From: Lachnospiraceae bacterium AM48-27BH | GTDB taxonomy: Bacteria > Bacillota > Clostridia > Lachnospirales > Lachnospiraceae | Assembly (NCBI GenBank): GCA_003478355.1 | Contig: QUFC01000066.1 | Span: 1-15,156 of the forward strand | Reading direction: 5' to 3' | DNA length: 15,156 bases | Shown: in pieces, positions 8,484 through 15,156 of the stretch | Layout of the letters: each line of letters starts with the position of its first letter | Numbering within the stretch: position 1 is the first letter of the stretch | Notes under the pieces: generated by a model | What the model was told of the DNA's origin: nothing | The model's database searches: none | Seen by the model: only the letters and a program-made list of their open reading frames with translations | Program-made: the position numbers and the translations under genes

Positions 8484-8512
8484 TTTACATTTTCCCCAAT
8501 GTCCGATATACT
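8484..8512 (+). promoter_or_regulatory. Sigma-A promoter of 88-residue gene
   Basis: TTTACA (8484-8489), 17-base spacer, TATACT (8507-8512), each one mismatch from consensus. The -35 boxes of this and the divergent promoter are only 8 bases apart. The predicted start near 8519 puts the whole 31-bp hairpin repeat (8526-8556) in the leader RNA. Confidence 0.7.
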
Positions 8513-8525
8513 ATGAGAAGATTTC

Positions 8526-8556
8526 GTTACTGTTTGCGCAACGCGTGAACAGTAAC
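8526..8556 (+). repeat. 31-bp hairpin repeat, copy B
   Basis: Read on the plus strand, the left arm GTTACTGTTTGCGC and right arm GCGTGAACAGTAAC pair over all 14 positions with two G.U wobbles, closing a three-base turn. It is the best-formed copy and lies in the predicted 5' leader of the plus-strand gene at 8617. Copies A (200-230) and C (14317-14347) are related. Confidence 0.75.
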
Positions 8557-8564
8557 AAGATTTC

Positions 8565-8594
8565 GCTGCCCTCCGTGGCATCTGTGATGGCAGC
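8565..8594 (+). promoter_or_regulatory. Second leader hairpin of 88-residue gene
   Basis: GCTGCC (8565-8570) pairs with GGCAGC (8589-8594), just before the ribosome site at 8601-8606. Together with the hairpin repeat at 8526-8556 it makes a leader of about 98 bases with two hairpins, long for such a short gene. Confidence 0.3.
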
Positions 8595-8616
8595 TATTTT
8601 AGGAGGTGCATTTATT

Positions 8617-8883
8617 ATGTTCCGTATGTGGGGAAAAATCATCAAAGACAACCATCTGGTCAAGGACACCACCATCTGCATCAGCGATTACAGTCTTTCC
8701 CGGACCCAGATGGTATTCCAGTCCCTTGATGATATCTGTTATGAATTTGATTTAAGCAAACCGATCTGGCTGGATTCTAATATCCACGATTTCCAGCTTC
8801 ACGCCAAAACCCGTTTTGGACAGGATCAGTTTATTGAACATATCGAATTTGATTATCTGGAGATCCAGGTGATCGAAGAATGA
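8617..8883 (+). CDS. Small acidic protein of unknown function
   Basis: An 88-residue protein with no recognised family, signal peptide or membrane segment. It is mixed alpha/beta in character, with a hydrophobic and acidic C-terminus (HIEFDYLEIQVIEE). It is the only gene on the plus strand. The start at 8617 is fixed by AGGAGG at 8601-8606 with 10-base spacing; the frame is open upstream to 8545, but that stretch overlaps the hairpin repeat and has no ribosome site. Promoter, ribosome site and a shared downstream terminator (8916-8970) all support a real gene. Being divergent from the coiled-coil gene with almost touching promoters, the two may be co-regulated. Confidence 0.75.
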   Translation: MFRMWGKIIKDNHLVKDTTICISDYSLSRTQMVFQSLDDICYEFDLSKPIWLDSNIHDFQLHAKTRFGQDQFIEHIEFDYLEIQVIEE

Positions 8884-8915
8884 TCCTATTTTCCATCCTA
8901 TGCAAACGATATAAA

Positions 8916-8970
8916 AAAACCGCCCGCAGCCTTTTGAAGTGTCTTACTTCCATCAGCCACGGACGGTTTT
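8916..8970. terminator. Bidirectional terminator between convergent genes
   Basis: AAAACCGCCCG (8916-8926) and CGGACGGTTTT (8960-8970) pair with one wobble. Extra A residues at 8913-8915 extend the U-run of minus-strand RNA, and TTTT follows the stem on the plus strand. It lies between the plus-strand 88-residue gene (ends 8883) and the minus-strand DUF805 gene (ends 8989) and can serve both. Confidence 0.8.
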
Positions 8971-8988
8971 GTGATTTACAGAATCCAT

Positions 8989-9375
8989 TTAAAATACTAC
9001 GTTTGGTACCTTTGGATCATCACCGTAACGGTTACTGCCTGCAGTACCTTCTTTACAGAAGAATACGATAAGAATGATAGAACCGATACATGGAATACAG
9101 TTTAACAGATACCACCAGCCGGATTTCTCGATATCATGAAGTCTGCGGACTGCCAGAGAAATCATCGGAATCAACGTTGCCAGACCATAGACAGAGATAA
9201 CCACATTGACCACAGCCCCCAGTGCAGAATCTCCTGCTACCATGTTAATCAGGCTGAATGCGGTAGAAATCAAAGTCTGCGCCAGGATTACCCACCAATA
9301 CTCTGATCTTCTGGCTCTTCCTGAAAATTTTGCATAGTTCTTCCACATTGCTTTATAAGCATCGACCATACTCAT
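8989..9375 (-). CDS. DUF805 family membrane protein
   Basis: A 128-residue integral membrane protein of the DUF805 family, widespread and of unknown function. Family hallmarks are present: YAKFSGRARRSEYWW near the N-terminus (14-28), LAVRRLHDIEKSGWWYLL between membrane helices (about 74-91), and the C-terminal GTAGSNRYGDDP (110-121). About four hydrophobic helices are visible, in keeping with the family. AGGAGG lies 8 bases before the ATG, and a near-consensus promoter at 9419-9447 suggests a single-gene transcript ending in the shared terminator at 8916-8970. No enzymatic role can be given. Confidence 0.93.
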   Translation of the reverse strand: MSMVDAYKAMWKNYAKFSGRARRSEYWWVILAQTLISTAFSLINMVAGDSALGAVVNVVISVYGLATLIPMISLAVRRLHDIEKSGWWYLLNCIPCIGSIILIVFFCKEGTAGSNRYGDDPKVPNVVF

Positions 9376-9418
9376 AGCTTCTTCCTCCTAAGTTTTTGTA
9401 GGATCAAAATCTTCTTTC

Positions 9419-9447
9419 ATTATAGCCCTTATTATCCATTCTGTCCA
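9419..9447 (-). promoter_or_regulatory. Sigma-A promoter of DUF805 gene
   Basis: Minus strand TGGACA (9442-9447), 17-base spacer, TATAAT (9419-9424). One mismatch from consensus in the -35 box and none in the -10 box. The predicted start is about 9412, 37 bases before the ATG. Confidence 0.75.
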
Positions 9448-9503
9448 TGCTTTTGCTTGAGTATTTTGCCAATTTTCAAAAAATTCACCCATTTATCACT
9501 CAT

Positions 9504-10220
9504 TTATAGATTGGTGGCGATCAATGAAATTCCAGAAACAATCAACAGAATCACGATCAGCATTTTCACGATCCGGTCATCCATCTTGGAACTGCATTTC
9601 ATGCCGACCCACAGGCCCAGAAGGGAAAATGGGAACAGCGCCAAAGACTGCAGGAAAATGCCTCTGGTCAGAATTTTCAGCACAATATAGAGGCCAATGC
9701 GGAATGTGCTTTCCACTAAGAATACCATGCTGATATTGGCTTTAAATCCACTGCCGTTATCTGTCACACGGCTTACATAAGCCGCCAGCAGCGCGCCCAC
9801 ACCAAACAAGCCACATAAAACACCTGCGATCACACCAATGACCGCCAGAACGATTTTAGAATTTTTCATCTTGCCCGGATGGCGTTCCCGCAGGTACATC
9901 TCGCTTCCCAGAAGAATGATCATAACTCCAAACACCACCTTGATGGCGCTGGCATCCACATTTTTTAATAGGAAGGAGCCAGGAATACTTCCCGCAAGTA
10001 CCATAGCTGACAATGGGATAAATACCTTCGGATCCAGGCTTTTCCGGTTTTTCCAGGTCAGAATGGCATTGGCCGGATAACCAAGCAACAGATCTACCGG
10101 AGAAATGTTGGCATTGACCGAACCAAAACTTAACATGGCCGTAAAAACCATGGTATTGGCAAAGCCGCATAGTCCCTTGATGATGTACGATGTAAATGTC
10201 GCGAAAATCCATAAACCCAT
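9504..10220 (-). CDS. TauE/SafE (TSUP) family membrane exporter
   Basis: A 238-residue polytopic membrane protein, probably of the TauE/SafE (TSUP) family, whose members export sulfite, sulfoacetate or other organic anions. It shows about seven to eight hydrophobic helices and the internal two-fold repeat of the family: the first half begins SYIIKGLCGFANTMVF (11-26), the second IGVIAGVLCGLFGVGALLA (128-146). The substrate cannot be told from sequence. The start at 10220 is preferred because GGGGGG lies 7 bases upstream; the longer frame from 10307 would add a polar, non-membrane N-terminus without a ribosome site. It stands between the pgi terminator and the DUF805 promoter, apparently as its own unit; I found no clear promoter or terminator for it. 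It is shorter than many TSUP proteins (about 250). Confidence 0.85.
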   Translation of the reverse strand: MGLWIFATFTSYIIKGLCGFANTMVFTAMLSFGSVNANISPVDLLLGYPANAILTWKNRKSLDPKVFIPLSAMVLAGSIPGSFLLKNVDASAIKVVFGVMIILLGSEMYLRERHPGKMKNSKIVLAVIGVIAGVLCGLFGVGALLAAYVSRVTDNGSGFKANISMVFLVESTFRIGLYIVLKILTRGIFLQSLALFPFSLLGLWVGMKCSSKMDDRIVKMLIVILLIVSGISLIATNL

Positions 10221-10345
10221 CGTGTTCCCCCCATTTTTCTTCTGAATATCAATCCATTCGTACCAGAAATATCCTCGTCCCGCACCCTGACACGGTAGTT
10301 CCAACACACACTCTCTGAACGAATTTTCATTTTCTGATATCCGTA

Positions 10346-10384
10346 AAATATAGGCGTTCCTAAAACACAGGAACGCCTATATTT
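10346..10384 (-). terminator. Terminator downstream of pgi
   Basis: AAATATAGGCGTTCCT (10346-10361) and its exact complement (10369-10384) form a 16-bp perfect stem with a seven-base loop. The AT-rich stem base runs into TTTTACGG on the minus strand. It is placed 126 bases after the pgi stop and before the exporter gene, so it ends pgi transcripts; it could also act in the plus direction. Confidence 0.75.
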
Positions 10385-10435
10385 ATGCCTTATAATTGTT
10401 CACTACCATGATACCGTTCTATTGCATCCAGGTCA

Positions 10436-10465
10436 AACGTTCGTGAGACTTGACGCATGATTCTG
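10436..10465 (-). repeat. 30-bp dispersed repeat, copy 2
   Basis: On the minus strand this starts CAGAATCATGCGTCAAGTCT and matches copy 1 (449-478) at 27 of 30 positions. It lies in the 3' untranslated part of pgi, between its stop codon and the terminator. Confidence 0.6.
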
Positions 10466-10509
10466 ATAAATGCTGTGGCTCATTGCACCTGAGACTGTCC
10501 GCCTGCTGC

Positions 10510-11859
10510 TTACAATCTCTTCATCAGCTCTTCGCGCTCTTTCTCATATCCCGGTTTGCCAAGCAGAGCAAACATATTTCTCTTGTAGCTCTCAACACCT
10601 GGCTGGTTGAATGGGTTGACACCCAGCAGATAACCGCTGATGCCGCATGCAAACTCGAAGAAATAGAACAGTTCGCCTAAGTAGAACTCGTTCTGCTCCG
10701 GAACATTGACCTTCAGGTTTGGTACCTGGCCGTCGGTGTGTGCCAGAATGGTTCCGTTCATAGCACTCTTGTTGACAAAATCTACATTCTTGCCAGCCAG
10801 ATAGTTCATACCATCGGTATCGATCTCTTCCTCTTTCAGAACCACTTCTTCCGGAGACTCTTCTACATTGATCACCGTCTCAAACATGATCCGTGCGCCG
10901 TCCTGGATGAACTGGCCCATGGAGTGCAGATCCGTTGTCAGATCTACGGCAGCCGGGAAAATACCCTTCTGGTCTTTGCCCTCGCTCTCGCCGAATAACT
11001 GTTTCCACCACTCAGATACATAGTGAAGGCTTGGCTCATAGTTTGCCACGATCTCCACATGTTTGCCTTTTCTTAGTAAGATGTTGCGAATCGATGCATA
11101 CAGAAGCGCTGGATTCTCTTCATATGGGGTCTCCAGGGCTTTCTTTCTTCCGGAAGCTGCGCCCTCCATCAGCTTATCAATGTCTGCGCCGCTGACTGCG
11201 ATCGGCAGAAGACCAACTGCAGTTAATACGGAGAAACGTCCGCCTACATCATCCGGAACCACGAAGCTCTCGTAACCTTCCTGATTTGCCAGGTTCTTTA
11301 ATGCGCCCTTTGCCTTGTCAGTGGTTGCGTAGATACGCTTGTTAGCCTCTTCCTTACCATACTTCTCAATCAGCATCTCCTTGAATACACGGAATGCGAT
11401 CGCCGGCTCCGTTGTGGTACCAGACTTGGAAATGATGTTGATGGAGAAATCTTTGTCTCTTACTACATCCTGCAGATCCTTGATGTACTTGCTGCTGATG
11501 CTGTTGCCCACAAAGAAGATCTGCGGGGTCTTTCTTGTATCTTTATCCAATACATTATAGAAACTATGAGTCAGAAACTCGATGGCTGCTCTGGCGCCCA
11601 GGTAGGAGCCGCCGATACCGATGACTAACAGTACATCAGAATCAGACTGGATCTTCGCTGCTGCCTTTTTGATGCGGGCAAACTCATCCTTATCATAATC
11701 CACTGGAAGATCGATCCATCCAAGGAAATCATTACCAGCTCCGGTTTTGGAGGTCAGCACCTCTTTCGCACACTCCACACCAGCCTTCATATTTTTCACT
11801 TCTTCTGCGGAAATAAATCCGGCAGTCTTAGAATAATCAAATGTAACTTCTTTTCCCAT
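10510..11859 (-). CDS. pgi: Glucose-6-phosphate isomerase
   Basis: A 449-residue cytosolic isomerase that interconverts glucose 6-phosphate and fructose 6-phosphate in glycolysis and gluconeogenesis. It is of the short bacterial PGI type. Motifs seen are [11 protein letters not shown] (81-91), the phosphate-binding SKSGTTTEP (145-152), [10 protein letters not shown] with the catalytic Glu291, His312 in DLHSMGQ, and [10 protein letters not shown] with Lys426, matching the catalytic positions of Bacillus-type enzymes within one residue. The start at 11859 is chosen because AGGAG lies 9 bases before it; the ATG at 11880 has no ribosome site. An extended -10 box (11918-11926) and the downstream hairpin (10346-10384) suggest an independent transcript. 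With glucokinase and transketolase elsewhere in the window it covers the upper sugar-phosphate branch point. Confidence 0.96.
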   Translation of the reverse strand: MGKEVTFDYSKTAGFISAEEVKNMKAGVECAKEVLTSKTGAGNDFLGWIDLPVDYDKDEFARIKKAAAKIQSDSDVLLVIGIGGSYLGARAAIEFLTHSFYNVLDKDTRKTPQIFFVGNSISSKYIKDLQDVVRDKDFSINIISKSGTTTEPAIAFRVFKEMLIEKYGKEEANKRIYATTDKAKGALKNLANQEGYESFVVPDDVGGRFSVLTAVGLLPIAVSGADIDKLMEGAASGRKKALETPYEENPALLYASIRNILLRKGKHVEIVANYEPSLHYVSEWWKQLFGESEGKDQKGIFPAAVDLTTDLHSMGQFIQDGARIMFETVINVEESPEEVVLKEEEIDTDGMNYLAGKNVDFVNKSAMNGTILAHTDGQVPNLKVNVPEQNEFYLGELFYFFEFACGISGYLLGVNPFNQPGVESYKRNMFALLGKPGYEKEREELMKRL

Positions 11860-11917
11860 AATCATATTCTCCTTTATCATATAGTTTCTGCGGTAATTGC
11901 CACAAAGCCTTATGCTT

Positions 11918-11926
11918 AGTATAGCA
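11918..11926 (-). promoter_or_regulatory. Extended -10 promoter of pgi
   Basis: TGCTATACT on the minus strand is an extended -10 element, predicted to start transcription near 11911, about 50 bases before the pgi ATG. The -35 region (TCGCAA) is weak, as is common with extended -10 promoters. The 13-base block TCTGTGCTATACT is identical to one upstream of the DUF5711 gene. Confidence 0.5.
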
Positions 11927-11962
11927 CAGATTTGTCCGGTTTGCGATCCCTTATTTTTAAGT

Positions 11963-13231
11963 CTATGCCAGATACTGCTTCAGAATCTCTCCCACCAGTT
12001 CCAGTTCATCTGGAGACAGATCCCGAATCCAGTCATTTTCACTGCGACTTCGCTCTCTGCTGGCGGCGATCTGTTCCAGGCTGTGTTTTAAATAATCCAC
12101 ATCCCGGCGCACCGGTTCCTGACCGTCTGGATTCTGACTTCCCGGTGTCCGGCTTCCTGAATTCTGGCTTCCCGGGTTCTGACCTCCCAGGGTCCGGCTC
12201 TCTGAGTTCTGGTTCCCCGGGTTCTGGTTCCCCGGATTCTGGTTCCCTGGATTCTGGTTCCCTGGATTCTGGTTTCCCAGGGGCTGGCTTCCCGGATTCC
12301 GACTTCCTAAGCTCCGCCCCCGGAGGCTGGTCTGACTATTTCCGGTCTGCTCTCCCCCGGACATCATGGTTTCCCGGAGATCACGGTCAGGCTCTGACAC
12401 TGCATTTTCCCGGTTTCCAAGGCTGGTAAAACGGCCTTTCTGGTCCCTGGCTACCGTTTTCCGCTCCGCCACGAGCTGCGGCTCTGTTCCTTCTCCTCTG
12501 GATTTTCTTAAAAAATGGACTCCTTTTTTGCTATTGATCTCCTTTACCGGAACGATATGGTCGGTTCCATTATCATCCGCACCACGGCTTCGCAGGTCAC
12601 GGATATTCAAATCACGGACATTTAAATCACGGATGCTGCTGTTTTTTATGGCTGCATTCCGGAAACCTCCGCCCCGGGCGCCCCGGTAATCATCCTCTGA
12701 CGCTGAAGCAGCCTCACGGGCCAGACGGTTAAACAGCGAATTTTCCAGATAATCCTGTAGGCCATTCAGCAGCTGGTTTTTCCGCTCTGCCAGATTGATG
12801 CCACAGTCCAGAAACAAGGTCAGGAGGCCGCTGAGCAGACCAACCGTTCCATAAAGCACCACATAATAGCTGTCACAGCGATACCAATAAGCCCCAAAGG
12901 CCGCACTTCCTCCCAAAAGAAAGCAAAGGACAGTCAGCTGGGACGCCAGATTGCCCCACCCATTTAAGGTAAATCCCATAAAACGATAGCCAGCCAGCTG
13001 CTTTTCTAAATATGCTTTTGTATTGTGGATTCCAAGATTCAGACGGTATGTATTTTCGGCTTTCTGTTTCAGATCCCGCAGACAGCGGTTCTTGGTAAGA
13101 GTCATGTTGTCAGTTTCACGGATCAGTCTTTTGTAAAGGTTACGGGCTGTCAGTCTGCTTAAAAGTCCAAGAATGCAGACAGCCGTCAGAACGTATAATG
13201 CTTTTCCTGTTTCTAAAAATTCCAGCATCAT
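11963..13231 (-). CDS. Membrane protein with pentapeptide-repeat tail
   Basis: A 422-residue protein of unknown function. The N-terminal half has one helix (about 9-27), a basic, helical stretch (28-90) and two closely spaced membrane helices (about 98-117 and 122-141). The C-terminal half is polar and disordered-looking. It contains three tandem [IV]RDLN units (200-213), then a long run of five-residue units of the type PGNQN (308-371), and ends in a compact conserved-looking segment, [22 protein letters not shown] (401-422). The start at 13231 has GGGGAG 6 bases ahead; the in-frame ATG at 13273 has no ribosome site and lies at the predicted transcription start (-10 box 13276-13281). No terminator is seen before pgi, so some read-through into pgi is possible. 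It may be a membrane anchor with a flexible cytoplasmic linker. Confidence 0.75.
   Translation of the reverse strand: MMLEFLETGKALYVLTAVCILGLLSRLTARNLYKRLIRETDNMTLTKNRCLRDLKQKAENTYRLNLGIHNTKAYLEKQLAGYRFMGFTLNGWGNLASQLTVLCFLLGGSAAFGAYWYRCDSYYVVLYGTVGLLSGLLTLFLDCGINLAERKNQLLNGLQDYLENSLFNRLAREAASASEDDYRGARGGGFRNAAIKNSSIRDLNVRDLNIRDLRSRGADDNGTDHIVPVKEINSKKGVHFLRKSRGEGTEPQLVAERKTVARDQKGRFTSLGNRENAVSEPDRDLRETMMSGGEQTGNSQTSLRGRSLGSRNPGSQPLGNQNPGNQNPGNQNPGNQNPGNQNSESRTLGGQNPGSQNSGSRTPGSQNPDGQEPVRRDVDYLKHSLEQIAASRERSRSENDWIRDLSPDELELVGEILKQYLA
12119..12310 (-). repeat. 15-bp coding minisatellite
   Basis: Tandem 15-bp units, best conserved at about 12206-12280, encode PGNQN; flanking units are degenerate ([15 protein letters not shown]). 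Units differ by synonymous and first-position changes, so the array is not freshly duplicated throughout. The unit is a multiple of three, so gain or loss changes tail length without shifting the frame. Confidence 0.85.
12593..12634 (-). repeat. 15-bp coding repeat encoding [IV]RDLN
   Basis: Three near-identical 15-bp units encode [15 protein letters not shown] in the membrane protein at 11963-13231. The same IRDL string appears again near that protein's C-terminus (402-405), where it opens the conserved-looking terminal segment. Confidence 0.55.
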
Positions 13232-13275
13232 AAAAAGCTCCCCTTTCTTCTCCAGATTCCTTCCAGATGCCATTT

Positions 13276-13281
13276 ATTATA
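13276..13281 (-). promoter_or_regulatory. -10 box upstream of repeat-tail membrane gene
   Basis: TATAAT, perfect consensus, on the minus strand. No good -35 box was found at 16-18 bases. The predicted start is near 13269, which supports the ATG at 13231 over the one at 13273. Confidence 0.4.
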
Positions 13282-13436
13282 GCGGTGGAAGTTTCATTTG
13301 GGAAGATTGGGGAGCCTAGAATCGTTCGTCAAATTCTCCTATAAATCGATTCTGATACCTGGTTGAGGTAGTTGAAACAATGGTTGAGACTGCATCACCC
13401 ATGCCGCCTCCCAACGCTGGTTTCCAAAGCAGCTGG

Positions 13437-14144
13437 CTATCTGTCGAATCCGACCAGTTCTTCTGCCATCGCCATGATCAGCTTCACGCTGTTGTCAATG
13501 GCCATTCTCTCGAACTCCGCATAATCCATCTCAGCACTGTCATCAGCCTTATCAGAAATGGCGCGGACGATCAGGAACGGAATGTTGTTCAGATATGCGG
13601 TCTGGGCAATGGAAGCGCCTTCCATCTCTGTACAGCAAGCCTGGAAATTCTTCACGATCCATGCTTTTTTCGCCTGATCAGAAACAAACTGGTCACCACT
13701 GACGATACGGCCTACATGAACGCCTACCTGTGGGATCACCTTGCGGCAGCACATATCTGCCATGTAGATCATGTTGCGGTCGCCTTTGAACACGGATTCC
13801 TCCATCTGCGGGATCTGACCAACCTTATAACCAAATCCAGTTGCGTCCATGTCATGCTGCATAGCATCCCTGGATAATACGATATCACCGATATCAATGC
13901 TGCTTCTCAAAGAACCTGCAATACCGGTATTGATAATGCGTCTTACATTGTACTGATCAATCAAAATCTGGGTACAGATCGCTGCATTTACCTTACCGAT
14001 ACCAGACCGTACCACGACCACGTCCAATCCTTTTAATCTTCCCTGGTAAAAATCCATGGTAGCAATGGTGCGGATCTCCACATCCTCCATCGCCTCTTTC
14101 AAATGAAGCACCTCTTCTGTCATGGCACCGATAATTCCTAACAT
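13437..14144 (-). CDS. mtnN: 5'-methylthioadenosine/S-adenosylhomocysteine nucleosidase
   Basis: A 235-residue cytosolic enzyme that hydrolyses 5'-methylthioadenosine and S-adenosylhomocysteine to adenine plus the thioribose product, removing by-products of methylation and polyamine synthesis. Motifs follow the E. coli enzyme closely: GIIGAMTEEV with the acid Glu11, SGIGKVNAA (47-55), NTGIAGSL (72-79), EMEGASIAQ with Glu175, which contacts the ribose, and RAISDKAD with Asp198, which protonates the base. The start at 14144 has AGGAGG 6 bases upstream; the frame extends to 14171 but without a ribosome site. A promoter lies at 14248-14277, giving a leader of nearly 100 bases with a GC-rich hairpin. 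No terminator is obvious downstream. Confidence 0.95.
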   Translation of the reverse strand: MLGIIGAMTEEVLHLKEAMEDVEIRTIATMDFYQGRLKGLDVVVVRSGIGKVNAAICTQILIDQYNVRRIINTGIAGSLRSSIDIGDIVLSRDAMQHDMDATGFGYKVGQIPQMEESVFKGDRNMIYMADMCCRKVIPQVGVHVGRIVSGDQFVSDQAKKAWIVKNFQACCTEMEGASIAQTAYLNNIPFLIVRAISDKADDSAEMDYAEFERMAIDNSVKLIMAMAEELVGFDR

Positions 14145-14193
14145 ACAGTTCCTCCTAGTGTATCTTATCAATCTCTCGAATTCTTTTTTGGGT

Positions 14194-14223
14194 GCTCCCG
14201 TCCGTGCGGTGACTTTCGGGAGC
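14194..14223 (-). promoter_or_regulatory. GC-rich leader hairpin of mtnN
   Basis: GCTCCCG (14194-14200) and CGGGAGC (14217-14223) are exact complements with a 16-base loop. On the minus strand it is followed by ACCCAAAAAAG, so it is not a terminator for leftward RNA. On the plus strand it is followed by TTTTAC, so it could stop plus-strand transcription. It lies in the mtnN leader about 50 bases before the start codon. Confidence 0.45.
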
Positions 14224-14247
14224 TTTTACTTTCATATTACATGGGGT

Positions 14248-14277
14248 ATTGTAACATGAAAAATGGGGTAAATGCAA
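14248..14277 (-). promoter_or_regulatory. Promoter of mtnN
   Basis: Minus strand TTGCAT (14272-14277), 18-base spacer, TACAAT (14248-14253) with TG at the extended -10 position. The predicted start is about 14241. Confidence 0.6.
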
Positions 14278-14316
14278 TACGTGAGCATGAAATCGTAGGC
14301 GTAAAATTTCCCACTT

Positions 14317-14347
14317 GTTGCTGTTCACGCGTTACGCAAACACTTTC
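14317..14347 (-). repeat. 31-bp hairpin repeat, copy C (decayed)
   Basis: Plus-strand GTTGCTGTTCACGCGTTACG followed by CAAACA matches the first 26 positions of the repeat family; the last five bases have diverged. On the minus strand, inner stem positions 6-14 still pair, with the same wobble pairs as copies A and B, but the outer stem is lost. Confidence 0.6.
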
Positions 14348-14363
14348 ATCTATGAAAATGAAA

Positions 14364-14411
14364 AGCAGCCACTCCCCGGTGTGCGGGATGGCACATGAGG
14401 GGATGGCTGTT
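14364..14411 (-). terminator. Terminator of exported-protein gene
   Basis: AGCAGCCACTCCCC (14364-14377) pairs with GGGGATGGCTGTT (14399-14411) with one bulge and one wobble. An inner stem GTGTGC/GCACAT closes the loop. On the minus strand TTTTCATTTTC follows. It lies 29 bases after the stop codon of the gene at 14441-14986. Confidence 0.75.
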
Positions 14412-14440
14412 GGGAATGTGGGTAAAATTGGTGTTAGTTC

Positions 14441-14986
14441 TTACTTGATATTGGTTAACATAATTCCATCTGTTTTGGTGGATTTTGCTTCGTACCAGCC
14501 GTTATCGTACTCTAATTCATGGATACAACGAACACGATAATAGTAACCTGCTGGCTGAGTACCAACATCAATGGACATAATTACTCTTGTCAATTCTCCA
14601 TCGTCTGTATCCGCTGGAGTAAATTCTTTTTCAAAAATTTCTACTGTACTCCATTTATTAGTATCCTCATTCCATTTTTCCAAATAAATGGTTAATGCCG
14701 CCCAATCAACAGGTATAAACATCGCTGTTTCTGCATAAACTCCAATAATTCCTTTTTCTGTATTAGTAATTGTACATAATGCATTCGCTAATGCCTTACT
14801 TCTGTTAGTGCTTTGTTCTACCCCTACAGACCGCTTTACTGACTCTGGTAATAAAATTGATTCTTCTATTGCTTGATCATTCTCCAATTGAATTTTTCTT
14901 TCCCTTACTCTAGCCATAGATGTTATTGGGCAAACTGTTGTCACCACTAACACTAAAATTAAAAGTCGTTCTAATCGTTTTTTCAT
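14441..14986 (-). CDS. Exported protein, possibly DUF6147 family
   Basis: A 181-residue protein with a clear signal peptide: basic MKKR, hydrophobic LLILVLVVTTVC (8-19), and a probable cleavage after ITSMA (about residue 25). The mature part is beta-rich. It ends in a YYYRVRCIHELEYDNGWYEA...TDGIML segment that resembles the C-terminal region of DUF6147 proteins of Lachnospiraceae; this family call is tentative and comes from memory of the pattern. AGGAGG lies 9 bases before the ATG. The gene is much AT-richer than the enzymes to its left (two sampled 60-base lines contain 22 and 19 G/C). Part of its ribosome site can pair with an upstream ATCGTCCT. It has its own terminator at 14364-14411. 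Function unknown. Confidence 0.75.
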   Translation of the reverse strand: MKKRLERLLILVLVVTTVCPITSMARVRERKIQLENDQAIEESILLPESVKRSVGVEQSTNRSKALANALCTITNTEKGIIGVYAETAMFIPVDWAALTIYLEKWNEDTNKWSTVEIFEKEFTPADTDDGELTRVIMSIDVGTQPAGYYYRVRCIHELEYDNGWYEAKSTKTDGIMLTNIK

Positions 14987-14990
14987 AATT

Positions 14991-15030
14991 ATCGTCCTCC
15001 TTAAATTTTTCTTATAATAAAAAGGACGAT
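14991..15030 (-). promoter_or_regulatory. Hairpin overlapping ribosome site
   Basis: On the minus strand ATCGTCCT (15023-15030) pairs perfectly with AGGACGAT (14991-14998), whose first three bases are the end of the AGGAGG ribosome site of the gene at 14441-14986. An inner UUUUU/AAAAA pairing can extend the stem. On the plus strand the same stem is followed by TTTTT, so it could instead be a plus-strand terminator, although no plus-strand gene precedes it. Confidence 0.45.
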
Positions 15031-15052
15031 TTTTACTGCATTTTATAACTTA

Positions 15053-15156
15053 TTAAAAGCATAAATTTTTTATTATTTCATCAAAAATATCCTCCGGCAT
15101 TGTTCCCGTTAAATAGTAAAATGCATTTCCTTCCATAAAATATGCACTAAATTCTA
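15053..15156 (-). CDS. Partial C-terminus, possibly DUF4367-like
   Basis: A minus-strand frame enters from the right edge and encodes 33 residues ending EDIFDEIIKNLCF before a TAA stop at 15053. The part FSAYFMEGNAFYYLTGTM followed by a short acidic helix resembles the end of DUF4367-type domains (a beta-strand with Tyr-x-Leu-x-Gly, then a helix), which often belong to exported or sigma-factor-associated proteins. The fragment is too short for a firm family call. It is AT-rich like the next gene downstream, from which it is separated by 66 bases, and the two may form one accessory unit. Confidence 0.55.
   Translation of the reverse strand, partial: EFSAYFMEGNAFYYLTGTMPEDIFDEIIKNLCF

Larger units (their letters stand above)
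10221..10509. other. Intergenic region downstream of pgi
   Basis: This stretch of about 290 bases has no gene. It holds the terminator hairpin at 10346-10384 and the 30-bp repeat at 10436-10465. Next to these, around 10391-10410, the minus strand carries GTGAACAATTAT, which weakly resembles the right arm of the 31-bp hairpin repeat. The promoter for the exporter at 9504-10220 should be between 10221 and 10345 but is not obvious. Confidence 0.6.
14145..14440. other. Intergenic region upstream of mtnN
   Basis: This stretch of about 300 bases has no gene. From right to left it holds the terminator of the exported-protein gene (14364-14411), copy C of the 31-bp hairpin repeat (14317-14347), the mtnN promoter (14248-14277), and the mtnN leader hairpin (14194-14223). 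Confidence 0.6.

Overview
The window looks like a chromosomal segment of a spore-forming Clostridia, most likely Lachnospiraceae. The evidence is the mix of a YyaC-type spore protease, a DUF5711 protein, a 449-residue clostridial-style glucose-6-phosphate isomerase and strong AGGAGG ribosome sites. Most of the window is of moderate GC; the last ~700 bases are clearly AT-richer. Nearly every gene is on the minus strand; one 88-residue ORF is on the plus strand. No tRNA, rRNA, CRISPR array, transposase or phage gene was seen.

Layout, left to right. Bases 1-749 hold no credible gene but are packed with palindromes: a leftward promoter with a hairpin leader, a compact nested stem structure followed by an intrinsic terminator, and the terminator of the gene cluster to the right. 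Bases 750-8413 form a minus-strand block read in the order coiled-coil membrane protein, yyaC, MPN-like/LysM membrane protein, DUF5711 membrane protein, transketolase, ROK glucokinase. Very short gaps suggest that at least DUF5711-tkt-glucokinase is one transcript. At 8447-8512 two good promoters stand back to back and drive the coiled-coil gene leftwards and the 88-residue gene rightwards. Then come a DUF805 membrane protein, a TauE/SafE-type exporter, pgi, a three-helix membrane protein with a pentapeptide-repeat tail, mtnN, an AT-rich exported protein resembling DUF6147, and the C-terminal end of a further gene cut by the window edge.

Functionally the recognisable enzymes feed central sugar metabolism (glucose phosphorylation, phosphoglucose isomerisation, transketolase) and the methylthioadenosine/S-adenosylhomocysteine salvage step. 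The membrane proteins between them are of unknown function; the YyaC neighbour, with a promoter resembling a forespore type, raises the possibility of a sporulation link.

The most interesting unlabelled signal is a 31-bp hairpin repeat found in three intergenic places (200-230, 8526-8556, 14317-14347), with a degenerate fourth at 1721-1753. G.U wobble pairs are kept in the same polarity, which suggests it acts as RNA. A second 30-bp repeat pair (449-478, 10436-10465), a candidate structured RNA at 520-609, and an MPN/JAMM-like domain lacking its metal ligands fused to LysM are also worth following. I could run no searches, so family names rest on motif recognition.
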